Part shown: piece after piece, positions 13,501 through 24,487 of the stretch
Layout of the letters: each line of letters begins with the position of its first letter
Numbering within the stretch: the stretch's first letter is position 1
Origin: Conchocele bisecta
Lineage: Eukaryota; Mollusca; Bivalvia; Lucinida; Thyasiridae
DNA: 64,000 bases
Direction: 5' to 3'
Assembly: GCA_029237695.1 (NCBI GenBank)
Contig: CM055271.1
Coordinates: 79,557,488-79,621,487, forward strand
Program-made: the position numbers and the translations under genes
The notes under the pieces: generated by a model
What the model was told of the DNA's origin: nothing
Seen by the model: only the letters and a program-made list of their open reading frames with translations
Database searches by the model: none

Positions 13501-13640
13501 GGAGTAATAAGGGGTGTCATCTATGGCGTGGTTTTTTAACGTGTGTTTTTTACATAGACAACCGGTGCTAGGGTAAAATCCGTCTATGTAAAAAACACAT
13601 GTTAAAAAACCACGCCATAGTGACACCCATTACTACTCTC
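13501..13640. repeat. Long inverted repeat (hairpin) at the probable right boundary of the viral element
   Basis: Arms about 13523-13560 (CTATGGCGTGGTTTTTTAAC and onward) and 13580-13618 are nearly perfect reverse complements; they extend outward with mismatches through GGGTGTCAT / TGACACCC and GGAGTAAT / ATTACTACTCC. The loop is about 20 bases. No viral-type gene is seen to the right of it, so it may be a terminal hairpin or part of the element's inverted terminal repeat. It could instead be an unrelated fold-back element. Confidence 0.7.
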
Positions 13641-15085
13641 CACCCACTTGAACCGACAGTAAAACATATGATCTTTACAAAGAGTATTGACTGGAACTTT
13701 TCGACTTACTTTAGTAGCCCTGTGAGTATGTGGGTGGGGAGTTCAATCGCATGTGATGTAAATAATAACATCAACTCACCTGCAAAATGCGCATAAACAC
13801 CCGGATCCGAGCCAGTCTATCATCTCCTCTACAACCACTGGCCGCCAGTTGGGATCAGACTGTTCGAGCACAATTACTCACTGAATGACACCAGTGACTG
13901 AATTGTTCAACTTCTTTCTCTACTGGCCAGCAATATGTGATGCAACATTGTCTTAATCACCTATTAAGTTAATGGTCAGTTTTATGTCAATATTTAGTCT
14001 ATGCCCTATTACAACAACTGACCATCAGGGTCTGTACTGTACTATGCCTGGAGTCGGCAGACTAGCCAGAAAGTCAGTACACAGTCTAGTGTTCCGCGCA
14101 GCCTGATCAGGGTCTACAGTGTTTGCTATGCAGAAATATCAAGTGCCAGAATGTTGTTTGTACCCAATAGCATATACCTGTCTGTACCCAACAGTGCAGA
14201 CCCATATCAGACTGCACACCTGTGCAGCAATCTGGTCTATGCTGGGCACAGCGTCTGAAACATGCACATCAACTCCTGCAATAGTAATACACTTCACCTG
14301 CAGTGGTTATCTCCCCTGCATTGGCTAGCTGTGTTTGTAGTCTGCAATACACCTGCGATAGCCTATATCTGATGGCAAGTCTTGTTGCATGCCACACAGG
14401 TCAGATCAGCAACAGTGAATTTTCAGGATGTGATGTCTCTTGTCCTTTTAAAGATAGCAAGCTTTCCGCAAATAAAGATATGTTGAACAATTCTGAAAAA
14501 AGCAGGAACCCACTTTTCCGACAACCAATGGAAAATTAAGTGAAAACAATTCGTTTTGTACAGCAACATGCACGGAAATGATTATCGTTTTTGTTTTGTA
14601 CGTGAAAACGTTAAAATACCCTGCTTTCAAATAATTAAAAGCCTGTCGTTGCTTTCCATTATTTTCCGCATTTGCTATGAACATTTCATCAATTTTCAAC
14701 ATAATTTCCTGACAATATTGTAAATAACAATAAAGTAGATTACAATTTTGTAAAAAAATCATGAGATATCGTATATCTTCTGAGATATCAAAATCACATG
14801 GATTGTGTCGTATGTGGCTGTGCCTGGCAAAATGTGGCTTATGGGTTTTGCGACCAGTGTAGATCCAGATCAGCATGTGCATCTGAACAGTTTGATCAGG
14901 ATGTGCACTGTGATGCTTCTACCAAGCATTATACAGTGGAACCTCAATAAACCGAACACAATAACAAGAACACACATGTGATCTTATTTTTGACGAGTTT
15001 CTTGGTCATTTATATCGGGTGATAATGTTTGTGCATGATCGCATAGCACACATCTATGACTCGGAATAATCAAATGCATGGTTTA
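13641..15085. other. Non-coding host DNA with repeat fragments
   Basis: No supported gene. A fragment of a dispersed repeat (AATGTGGCTTATGGGTTTTG, then GTAGATCCAGATCAGC) lies at about 14830-14900; relatives occur near 36763, 37345, 37480, 41460, 41690, 44280 and 60010. A sequence CAGTGGAACCTCAATAAACC at 14934 resembles the end of the palindromic element at 15086. Confidence 0.5.
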
Positions 15086-15155
15086 CAGTGAAACCTCTCT
15101 AAACCGGACACCCTGGGGACCGCCCAGGGCGTCCGGTTTAGAGAGGTTTCACTGT
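15086..15155. mobile_element. Palindromic transposon end or MITE abutting the gap
   Basis: CAGTGAAACCTCTCTAAACC at 15086 is followed by a short spacer and its reverse complement ending CACTG at 15154. CAGTG...CACTG ends next to TA recall pogo/Tigger-type (Tc1/mariner superfamily) termini. Related ends occur at 38792 and 38947. The palindrome ends exactly at the gap and ACTGT resumes just after it. Confidence 0.6.
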
Positions 15156-15655
15156 NNNNNNNNNNNNNNNNNNNNNNNNNNNNNNNNNNNNNNNNNNNNN
15201 NNNNNNNNNNNNNNNNNNNNNNNNNNNNNNNNNNNNNNNNNNNNNNNNNNNNNNNNNNNNNNNNNNNNNNNNNNNNNNNNNNNNNNNNNNNNNNNNNNNN
15301 NNNNNNNNNNNNNNNNNNNNNNNNNNNNNNNNNNNNNNNNNNNNNNNNNNNNNNNNNNNNNNNNNNNNNNNNNNNNNNNNNNNNNNNNNNNNNNNNNNNN
15401 NNNNNNNNNNNNNNNNNNNNNNNNNNNNNNNNNNNNNNNNNNNNNNNNNNNNNNNNNNNNNNNNNNNNNNNNNNNNNNNNNNNNNNNNNNNNNNNNNNNN
15501 NNNNNNNNNNNNNNNNNNNNNNNNNNNNNNNNNNNNNNNNNNNNNNNNNNNNNNNNNNNNNNNNNNNNNNNNNNNNNNNNNNNNNNNNNNNNNNNNNNNN
15601 NNNNNNNNNNNNNNNNNNNNNNNNNNNNNNNNNNNNNNNNNNNNNNNNNNNNNNN
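15156..15655. other. Assembly gap (500 N)
   Basis: A run of 500 undetermined bases, a round number that suggests an estimated gap. Both sides end in ACTGT, so the missing part is probably repeat DNA of the palindromic element. Confidence 0.99.
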
Positions 15656-15714
15656 ACTGTCTGTTCCGTGTTTTGCTGCCGACTAACATTTTGCTACAGT
15701 CGTTTCTGTCAAAA

Positions 15715-15935
15715 TGTTCCGGGTTTATACGTGTACAAAGTGTTGTGCGTTGCGTATCCGTGGAGTTTCCGTTAGTTGCGTTTCAAACCGTGTGTCGTCT
15801 ACGTGTAATACGTTTTCGGCCATGCGTTGCGTTTCCCCACTCTTGCGCATGCGCAAAAGTCGAACAAACCGTGTTCAACGCATTGAGTTTCAAAAGCGTG
15901 TAATCCGTGTACAACGGTTGCAAACGGGAGCCGGA
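15715..15935. repeat. GTATAC/CGTGTAC-rich degenerate repeat, left of the MULE
   Basis: Dense variants of words such as CGTGTAATCCGTGTACAACG and CGTTTTCGGCCATGCGTTGCG. Related sequence flanks the MULE on its right (19235-19520) and recurs at 20970-21310. About 50 bases from 15876 (AACGCATTGAGTTTCAAAAG and onward) are repeated from 19263. Confidence 0.65.
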
Positions 15936-16739
15936 CATAATCCCCCCGGACAAAATCCCCCCCGTGCTTTTTGACACAGGCGGACAAAATCCCCCCCGCT
16001 CAGATGCAGGGTAGGACAAAATACCCCCCGCTCAGATGCAGGGTAGGACAAAATCCCCCCCGCTCAAATGTAGGGTAGGACAAAATCCCCCCCGAAGAAA
16101 ATGCAGCTAGGACAAAAATCCCCCCCGCTCAGATGGCAGGGAAGGACAAAATCCCCCCACAACCAGTTACATAGAACATTTAATTTTGTTAATAATTCTT
16201 AGCATCTTTGGTTTCTTGAATAATTGATGATGGTATTATGATATTATGATCACTTAATTATTTTTCAAACTGGTTTCTCTGATCACTTTAATCATGTTAT
16301 TCAAGCTAATTAAAGTATGTTTGGTTTTCAAATTGGTTTCTTTGATGCTCTTTCACACGTCATGTTAGTCAGGCTAATTTAATTAATTTATGAATATTTG
16401 TTAATAATGAGTTGATAATTATGAGATATCTCACTCAAGCCGTTATCACGCATTTGAGGTGGTAATTAACATATGTATATAAGTTCATTAAACATGATGG
16501 GAATCACAATCTTCCATTATGGAGTTTATTACCAGTAACAAAGGTTCTGTTAAGTTGTGTTTCAATGGGTTTTCTTATACCAAGAAGAAAGAGTCTAAAT
16601 CGTCCATACGATGGGAATGTTCGAAACGTGGTAGTCTCAAATGCAACGGCGCCGTAGTCACAGATTTGAAGGTAAGTTCAGGTGTAAGTTTCAGCAATGT
16701 CAATCAATTGTTCAACCATCACATATGTACATAGTTGCA

Positions 16740-16960
16740 ATAACAAGTCTACCGTGAAATATGTACAGAACTGCAATGCCAATAATTTGTTCTATCATGA
16801 AATATGTACAGAGCTGCAATGTCAATAATTTGTTCTATCATGAAATATGTACAGAGCTGCAATGTCAATAAATTGTTCTACCATGAAATATGTACTGCAA
16901 TGCCAATAATTTGTTCTACATGTATCATGAAATATGTACAGAGCTGCCAAAGGTAATTAT
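16740..16960 (+). repeat. Tandem repeat in MULE intron 1
   Basis: About five copies of a 43-50 bp unit ending AAATATGTACAGAGCTGCAA and TCAATAATTTGTTCTA. It explains the length of the intron between exons 1 and 2. Confidence 0.75.
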
Positions 16961-17159
16961 TAATTTTATTATATTTGCTTCAGGCTGACGAGATCACATC
17001 ATCTACTACACACACACACGAGGCAGACCACTTCGCCATTGAAGCCGCAAAACTCCGATCGGGGATAAAGACGGTTGTGAAGTCTAGTCGTGGACAACCG
17101 GGTCAGATAATCGCCGACCAAATGCACAGTTATCCTGTCCAGGTACATGTATGAACATT

Positions 17160-17445
17160 CTTGTCTAACTTTCACAATTAGTCTACCAGTTCTCCGGCCA
17201 GTAATATATCAGGTTAGTATCTATAGCTCTACTCAGCAATTCCCAAATGTGGATATAAATGTAAAAAAATCAAAATGGCCGCCATAATTTGATATTGTGG
17301 TTCTTGTCTCATTTTCACAATTAGTCTGCCAGTTCTCCGGCCAGTAATATATCAGGTTAGTATCTATAGCTCTACTCAGCAATTCCCAAATGTGGATATA
17401 AATGTAAAAATCAAAATGGCCGCCATAATTTGATATTGTGAGTCT
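17160..17445 (+). repeat. Two direct copies of about 138 bp in MULE intron 2
   Basis: TCACAATTAGTCTACCAGTT... at 17171 recurs at 17317, each copy running through CAGTAATATATCAGGTTAGT to AAAATGGCCGCCATAATTTG. The copies differ at only a few bases, so the duplication is recent. Confidence 0.8.
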
Positions 17446-18719
17446 TGTCTCACTTTCACATTTATTATGATGCAGTTATACGTGATATATATACGTTTAC
17501 ATAATATTATAATGTATGTTCCAGGTACGTGTTGCTGCGGGGAGAGTTGACTCCCTTAAGCGGACCGTGAGGAGAACCAAACATGCCGGCGCCCCGAGAG
17601 AGCCAGACTCGCTAAACGCTATTCCTCACCCACTCCCTGACAAGTACCGAACAACCGGCGGTGACGACAACATGCCCTTCGTTTTATATGACAACGGGGC
17701 ATCCGACAACCGCATCATCATCTTTGGGACGGACACCGGAGTCAACCTACTCGCCGACAACGACACCTGGTTCATGGATGGGACATTTGGGACATCTCCC
17801 CCTCAGTTCGAACAACTGTTTGTTATCCGTGTGAAAGTGGGCGACGTCGCCGTATCAGCCGTATATGCCTTGTTACCGTCTAAGAGCCAGTCAGTGTATG
17901 AGGAGTGTTTGTCTAGTCTTCTAGATGCGTGCCTTCTGCGAGACATCCGCCCAACACCATCGGTCGTCATAATGGACTTCGAACTTGCGATCCACAACGC
18001 CGTTAGGACCATGTTAGGAGATGTAGACATTAAGGGATGTTTTTACCACTTGACGCAGAGTACTTGGAGGAAGGTTCAAGCAGAAGGTTTGGCGACCGAC
18101 TACAAGGACAACGACGAGATCAAGCAGTTCGTGGGGATGATTGACGGACTGGCGTTCCTGCCCGTGGATGACGTTAAGGAGGGCATAAGGAGGGCATGGA
18201 TGCGCTCAAGGAACTCGCCCCAGACTACCTCGAACCTGTGATCGACTACTTCGATACCACCTACGTGAGTGGAGGCTTCAAGACCGTCCGCGGAACGAAT
18301 GGCGTCATCCGAATGCGTCGAACACAGCCACGATTTCCCCCGGCAACCTGGAACGTGAACGAGGCTACACTTGGCGGCGGTGACCGAACGAACAATCTCT
18401 GCGAGAGCTGGAACAAACGCGTTCAAACATCTGATCGGACATAGCAACCCGAGTCTATGGACGGTCATAGGATGTCTACAGAGGGATCAGACGGCGGTGA
18501 ACACGGAGTTGGAACGACGGAGAACGGGACAGCCATCATCCAAGCGAAGGCGGAAGGCGACTATCGCTCACCAAGACCGACTGAAGAAGCTGTGCAGCCA
18601 ATACCGCGATGGGGAGAAGACACTGGCGAGTTTCATGTATGCCATCGGGGAATGTATACGACTTGTCTGAACATTTGCTATCTTACATACATAGTGATCA
18701 TGTCTCATAGACTTAAATG

Positions 18720-18840
18720 ATACTCATGTGCTTGTGTACTTGTGTGCTCATAGACTTGCATAATAGACTCATGTGGTTGTGTACTTGTGTGCTCATAGAC
18801 TTAAATGTTTAATAGACTCATGTGCTTAAATGTTATTCTC
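18720..18840 (+). repeat. Short tandem repeat in the MULE 3' region
   Basis: Repeated variants of CTCATGTGCTTGTGTACTTG and TGTGCTCATAGACTTAAATG, about two to three units, just before the AATAAA at 18868. Confidence 0.6.
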
Positions 18841-19234
18841 ATCTGCTTAATATGAACTTGTTGTGCCAATAAAGGTACCTGACACAAGATTTGTTTTTCA
18901 ATTACATAATTCCTTACCAATAACTACATGGTTTGGCTCTCTCGTACATCTTCGCTACGGATACTTGAGAGCTCAATCAAGTTATATAAAATTGACAATA
19001 TTATAGCTAGGAATATTGTATATGACCGGGGGGGGGATTTTGTCCTACCCTGCATCTGAGCGGGGGGATCTTGTCCTACCCTGCATCTGAGCGGGGGGGA
19101 TTTTGTCCCTACCCTGCATCTGAGCGGGGGGGATTTTGTCCGGGGGGATTTTGTCCGGGGGGGGGATTTTGTCCGCCTGTGTCAAAAAGCACGGGGGGGG
19201 GGATTTTGTCCGGGGGGGATTATGTCCAACACTC

Positions 19235-19520
19235 GTTGTAAACGTATACAACGGTTGTAAACAACGCATTGAGTTTCAAAAGCGTGTAATCCGTGTACAA
19301 CGGTTGTAAACGTATACAACGTTGTAAACGTATACAACGCTAAAAGGTAAACCATTTAAACGATTTAACGCTTTCTTTGACGAACGGTTACACGCTTCTA
19401 CATGTACACAGCACCGTACAGATGAAACCGTGTTATACGTATAACACGTTTCCACGGGTTTTAACGCATTACACGTTTTGGTATGCCAACCGTGTATCAC
19501 GTAGAATGCGCATGCTCAGA
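19235..19520. repeat. GTATAC/CGTGTAC-rich degenerate repeat, right of the MULE
   Basis: Repeated CGTATACAACGGTTGTAAAC and GTTATACGTATAACACG words, many partly palindromic. About 50 bases from 19263 match 15876 on the other side of the MULE. Confidence 0.65.
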
Positions 19521-19905
19521 TCGTTCTTCGTGTGTGTATATATACTTCTAGACTGCAGGGCTTCTAAAATTTTCAGTTTTTCCGGTTCTGGACCGATTTT
19601 TGAACTCTCAGACCGATTGAGATTTGAAAACTAGTCTTAAAAATCGGTCCGAGAAAAATTGCCAGTCGGCTGCCATTTCGCTATAAACCTTGTAAATTTA
19701 CCGGTTTTGACCACCAAGTAATTTCTGACACATATCCGCGGGCCATATCCGTGTTAAACCAGTGTGCAGCTGGCTGTGTATCCAGTTTCTGCAAATATCG
19801 ATGTTTTCTTAACACACGAGTGGGACATGTGTATAGCGGATTAGTGACTGAAATAGACTAGCTTCAGCGTAAAGATACGAGAGTTCCTAGACTCGCCATT
19901 TCTGA
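19521..19905. other. Non-coding host DNA
   Basis: No gene, RNA or repeat family recognised in this stretch. Confidence 0.4.
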
Positions 19906-20047
19906 GGTCTATAAATACATTAAATATGCCTAAAAGCATCAATGAATGAAGCAAAAAACATGGAGGGTGTAAAATAAAAAAAATTATATTTTTTTTCTTC
20001 ATTCATTGAAGATTTTAGGCATATTTAATGTATTTATAGACCTCAGT
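19906..20047. repeat. Fold-back element
   Basis: Arm TGAGGTCTATAAATACATTA (19903) and onward pairs with an arm ending TAATGTATTTATAGACCTCA (20026-20045). Arms are about 50 bases with a 40-base A/T-rich centre. Such perfect pairing suggests a recent MITE-like insertion or local inversion-duplication. Confidence 0.75.
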
Positions 20048-20965
20048 CCGTTACTTCAACCTGTGATATTACACAGACGAGATTTGTGTGTTGCTTTGTG
20101 CAAAAAAAATCGATAACACGAAGCCGTGTCAACTAACAAGCGCTTATTGTATGACATCACTGATTGGTCAACACGCCCTTTGATGTTCCGCAGACGTCGA
20201 CGAACATGTGACTCATGGGGCAATCATGCAGTAACCCATTTCATGCTGAGGATACGATTATGTTTGCGAGAAAATATTTTCCTTCTATGCACTCAGAAGT
20301 ATATGCCGCGAGCACCATTTAAACCGTCTCGTCGAGACGGTTCAAATGAGTGGTCACAACGTATACTTTCATTGAGAAATAACAAAAATAAAAATAAATT
20401 ATTTAATAATTTCATACCCGTAAATGTGTATTCCGAAAGGAATGGATTACAAAAAAACCACTGGATTATATGCAGATCTGTCGCCATATTTCGCCGATAT
20501 TGATTTCGAAAATATTTTCTGTAAATGGTGTTGAAAAGTTGACACAAAATTCAGAGTTCATGCGGAATTTCGGTGGGATTATGCACGTCGTATCAACAGC
20601 TAATCGTCCGCATGAATAGGCAGGACACATGACCATTATTTATTATCAATTAATCCTTTTAAGCGCCTGTTGATCGCGAGCATTATACATTGTAATAAGC
20701 GTCTGTCTATCGCGAGCACTATACAACGTACCCCGACCATCGCGTTATAATGGAGCTGAATGTATTGTTGTTTACACCCGTATAATTCATTTTCCATATC
20801 AGGGGCGAAATGAGTCTGCCTTACAATAATTCGCATGTGCGGAATGGTGGTACATGTAGGTGCGAAACGATCCGCCTGTAAACGATCCGGGCCGAACAGG
20901 TACATGTATTCGCGATATTTTAAAAGGGACGAAACAAGGCCGCCTCGAAGCGATCGGGGCCGAAC
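20048..20965. other. Non-coding host DNA
   Basis: No supported gene. A short inverted word ACCGTCTCGTCGAGACGGT lies near 20323-20341. The duplicated words CGATCCG and CGATCGGGGCCGAACAGG near 20880-20970 mark a small local repeat. Confidence 0.45.
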
Positions 20966-20969
20966 AGGT

Positions 20970-21310
20970 ATTCGCGTTAAAACGTGTAACCGTTGTACAC
21001 GTTTCAACGCTTTCATATAGCTACACGCTTCCAGGTAAAGCGTTGTACACGTTTCAACGCTTTCACCTCGCTACATATGTATACGCCAAAGCGTGTTATA
21101 CGCCTTGAAGCTAAACGTATTACACGCTTTAAAACGGTTTGACAATGTGTATTACACGTGTACGAACCGTATTATACGTTTAAACAACGTATACAACGCT
21201 TTTAAACTAAACGGTTTGACAATGTGTAGTACACGTGTACGAAACGTATTATACGTTTAAACAACGTATACAACGTTACAGCAAACCGTTGCGTTCGCGT
21301 TGCGTTCGCG
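20970..21310. repeat. GTATAC/ACGTGTAC-rich degenerate repeat, third block
   Basis: Several partly palindromic units, for example ACACGTGTACGAACCGTATT (21154) and ACACGTGTACGAAACGTATT (21231), about 77 bases apart, with CGTTTAAACAACGTATACAA in each. Same style as the blocks flanking the MULE. Confidence 0.65.
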
Positions 21311-21367
21311 TTGAGTTTGCAAGTGTTGTCTACGGTGGAACAAAAACGCAAACTGCACTGTATTAAG

Positions 21368-21740
21368 CACGTTACATCTTAAAAATATATAAATGTAAGT
21401 AGTTTTTCATCAATAACAAAAAAGTCACCTTCCCGAAAAACCAAATATTTGAAGAAATTCCATCAAATTTATCCCATTTTTCTATGGGAATTTAACATGG
21501 GGGGCTAAAATATACTTTTTTTAAATAATTTCTTCAAGTTATTTGTGGACCGATTTTCAAATTATAACTTTTGTTTTCTTATTTATATCGTTTCCAAGCT
21601 ATCTAGACAGGTTCAGTTTTTTTTTCGCTTTTAAATCAATATTTGATGGAATTTCATCAAAGCAAACATTTTGGGGAGGTTGTTTTTTTTTGTTATTGGT
21701 TAAACAATACTTACATTTAAATAGTTTTAAGATGTAATGT
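21368..21740. mobile_element. MITE-like element with arms of about 100 bp
   Basis: The left arm CGTTACATCTTAAAAATATA with TAAATGTAAGTAGTTTTTCA and onward pairs with a right arm ending TAAGATGTAATGTG at 21730-21743. The arms share AAATTCCATCA and ACCTTCCC/GGGGAGG blocks. The centre resembles sequence near 63130-63350 (TCTATGGGAATTTAACATGG). Confidence 0.7.
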
Positions 21741-21744
21741 GTCT

Positions 21745-22278
21745 GCTAAAAGTTCGTCGGCAGTAAAACGTGGAACACTGGCAGACAGTATGTTAGAAAT
21801 ATACATATGATCTAAAGTGTAGCACGAAGACGTAACCAAGATATTGGTGGCCAAATTAAATAGAGCACTAAGTGCGGAACTTAGCAATGGTCTAACAGTT
21901 AACACGAGCACTTGAACAACATATCGGTGGTCCAATATATGTGTTGAAGGTTCTCAAACGAAACAAGAGAAAACTACAGGAAATCGAGGTGAATATGATC
22001 CTTTTTCTACAACAATATGCAAAAATGTTATCTACGGCTACACTTTGATCCATTCAAAAATTGTGAGCAACCGAAGTGCATACCCAAACCTATATATTGC
22101 ATGTACATGTAGGTCAACATTTAGTAAACTGTATTATCTCGTGCATATCACGGCATACCCTAACATTATTATATTGATATCCTGTCAATACGACCTAATT
22201 ACTGCGTATGAATATTTGCAGTTGTCATGCTAGTCGATTCTCCGATTTTGAGGACGCAGTTGGGGTTAAATAGAACAG
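21745..22278. other. Non-coding host DNA
   Basis: No gene or known repeat recognised in this stretch. Confidence 0.4.
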
Positions 22279-22402
22279 TAGGTTAGTGCCGTGAATGGGA
22301 AAAAATAGCTAGCGTGGCACGGAAACGGCGGAGCCTCGCCCATCCCGTTTCTTAAGCCTTTCCAGATATTTTCCCCATTCACGGCACTAACCTACTATTT
22401 TC
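22279..22402. repeat. Fold-back element with 23-bp arms
   Basis: AGTAGGTTAGTGCCGTGAAT at 22279 pairs with ATTCACGGCACTAACCTACT at 22378-22397; the spacer is about 75 bases. Confidence 0.75.
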
Positions 22403-23172
22403 TATATCTTTAATGTAGAACTAGTAAATTGCCAATAATATAACTGGGAAATAATTTTCCCATGGAAGCCATCTTTTCTCTAGTTGTTGTTCAACATTCA
22501 ACATAACGAAATGAAGCTTTCAAATTTACAAGATGTACATGATAAAACCTGGCGTATTATTTCACAACGGGAACAAGTCTACGCTGTACACATATTTATT
22601 ACACTCGTGCGAGTTATTTGTACGGGTTTCGCTGTGAGAGAAAATCCGTAAATCAACTATTTACAATAGAACACCCGTAAGTACGCGTGTGCTTTCTTGG
22701 AAGCCACGAGCTACGATGCAATATGTTTATTTTTAATTACAGTTATTGAAAAAACTTGGGGAGCGTCTCGACTAATCTGCAATGTTAATGTAATTGAACA
22801 CATTCAAAACATGCACTCAAATGTATGTAGTTCATAGAAATCAGACAGCGTGACGTCAAAACGCGGGAAACACGCCATTGTGTAACTATTCATACGCACA
22901 GCACAGTTCATTACTTATAATCGCAATAAAATATAATAAATATGAATACATCTCCGCCGTGGAAGTGTAATAAATAGGATATTCCATCGTATATGTTTGA
23001 ATAGCGGAAATAATACGGTCGTGCCAGTCGGCGCCCGTGCACTTGTTGCTTACGCGGAAGCCGACGCACACTTGTGTATTATTTCCCGCTATTGAAAATG
23101 TTCGATTGCATATCCTTTATGTAATACTGTAATTTGTGAAAGTATCCACTGTAGTTCTTGTATCCACTACAG
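22403..23172. other. Non-coding DNA upstream of the first visible sulfotransferase exon
   Basis: No supported gene. The last 60 bases include repeated TATCCACT words and end in the CTACAG splice acceptor. Earlier sulfotransferase exons (with the PAPS-binding P-loop) were looked for between 19.5 and 23.1 kb and not found. Confidence 0.45.
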
Positions 23173-23296
23173 ATCGTGTATCTGGTTAGGAATCCTAACG
23201 CCTGTGCATTGTCGTATTACAAGCTGTGGAGATGGTTCGGTTCAAACCAGACCAAGTCACTACGAGAATACATGGACCTATTCCTGAACGACCAAG
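23173..23296 (+). CDS. Cytosolic-type sulfotransferase, exon with the 3'-phosphate-binding motif
   Basis: Acceptor CTACAG at 23167-23172, donor CCAAG/GTACAT at 23296/23297. The exon encodes IVYLVRNPNACALSYYKLWR and a Leu-rich acidic continuation (REYMDLFLNDQ). RNP followed by SYY is the 3'-phosphate-binding signature of PAPS-dependent sulfotransferases (Pfam Sulfotransfer_1), which move sulfate from PAPS to hydroxyl or amine groups of small molecules. It ends in phase 1, matching the next exon at 36651. The intron after it is 13.4 kb and holds the first large transposon copy. The exon with the P-loop must lie upstream, perhaps beyond the viral insertion. Confidence 0.78.
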
Positions 23297-24407
23297 GTAC
23301 ATATACAAACCATGTCCACGTTGTTTATCAGGTAACCTGCCCGGTATTGACCGAATACATACTGACTGATACAGAGTGGCCTGCGGTTCTCTTACCAGGC
23401 GAATTGCAATTCCTGGAGCGCAGGATTGCAATTCGCGTTCCCATTAATTGCAATTGGACCGCAATCGGACTGCAATCATGTGACTGCGGTCCAAAGAGTT
23501 GGTTGCGGAATTGCAATACTTATAGCGCAGTTAGCGCTGCGCTCCGCTTTTAATTGCAATTTACGCTCCTTTTTGTCTGTAAACTGCGAAAGAATGACCG
23601 CTTTACGCTGCGCTCTGAGGTAAATCCAGCGGACCGCTCTGCTTAACCAATGCGGCAATAAAATCTAAATAGTTGACAAACGTATCCGTGTTCCAATCCA
23701 AAATTTTATCCCATCTATCTAATTCAAAGTGACTAGAAAGTCAGCGGTATTTGTGATCTGTTTTTTTGGTGCGCAAATATAAATCGGCGGGTTATTGCGA
23801 GACAAACAGTGAAACATTGACCTTGACAATTTCTTGGACAAAACAAAATGTCGTCACTCACTCACTGCCGTTCCGAATATCAAGAACAAATTAATAGACA
23901 CCACCATGCTGACAATATATTTATTTTCATATAAAAGCAAATGATAATGTGTGGTCTACGGTATAATATAGCAAAACAAAGCATCAATTTTGCGTTTTGT
24001 TTACGTTTTCGTCGGTATCAAATTACGTTTTCCTATTATGTTGACATTATTTCGACGCGATCCTAAAGTCGACATGACAATTTCTCAGATCAACACAACT
24101 TTTCATAATGTCTTTCAATTTCAAGCTGCAAGGAGACTGTGAATTGCATATTAACAATAATAACATGGTGAACATATTGATAATAATTTTAAAAGAAAAG
24201 CATATTTTAATTTTCGAAACCTGATCATAAAAAAAATATTAAAAATTTATTTTGGAATTAGAATTATATTACTGCAAACGTTCTGTTCTGGCTGTTGATT
24301 TCTATTGGCCCGAATCAAATTTTGTGAAGATAATATTTATTCCGGTGATAGCCATTTCTTTAAAATAAAACGGTTTACTTGTGTCATAGAGTGAGAAAGA
24401 TAAATAA

Positions 24408-24487
24408 CGGCCCGGAATCGAACCAGGGACCTCATGTTTACCGTACCATGCCCATCCCTGGCTCTACCGAGCAAGCTAACAAGGCAC
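24408..24487 (-). repeat. tRNA-derived SINE-like unit a, copy 1
   Basis: On the minus strand a TAGCTTGCTCGGTAGAGC A-box-like segment and a GGTTCGATTCC B box lie about 40 bases apart and the ends fold roughly like a tRNA. The flanks are repeat DNA, so this is a SINE head or tRNA pseudogene, not a working tRNA. Confidence 0.65.

Larger units (their letters stand above)
16519..18670 (+). pseudogene. FLYWCH-MULE transposase gene, three exons, frameshifted
   Basis: Exon 1 (16519-16671) and exon 2 (16984-17142) together encode a FLYWCH zinc finger: FNGFSYTKKK, RWECSKRGSLKCNGAVVT and a THTHEADH end. Splice sites are AAG/GTAAGT, TTCAG/GCT, CCAG/GTACAT, and TTCCAG/GTACGT into exon 3 at 17525; all phases are 0. 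Exon 3 encodes the MULE DDE domain: WFMDGTFGTSP (first Asp), VIMDFELAIH (second Asp) and GCFYHLTQSTWRKVQ. Downstream the frame shifts near 18190 (then LAPDYLEPVIDYFDTTYV) and again near 18415 (then FKHLIGHSNPSLW and a basic tail) to a TGA at 18668-18670. Codon use is much more G/C-rich than in the viral genes. The gene cannot make an intact transposase. Confidence 0.85.
15936..19229 (+). mobile_element. MULE (Mutator-like) DNA transposon with FLYWCH domain
   Basis: Left end GGACATAATCCCCCCGGACA and right end reading GGGGGGATTATGTCC are inverted repeats. Each is followed inward by several units of GGACAAAATCCCCCCC plus GCTCAGATGCAGGGTA, so the terminal repeats are tandemly amplified (about 220 bases on each side). 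Between them lies a three-exon transposase gene with poly(A) signal AATAAA at 18868-18873. MULEs usually make 8-10 bp target duplications; none is clear here, because both flanks are the same repeat. Confidence 0.85.

Noticed and set aside
23158..23553. A 131-residue plus-strand protein
   Set aside because: The first part is the sulfotransferase exon; the rest runs through the intron into transposon DNA.
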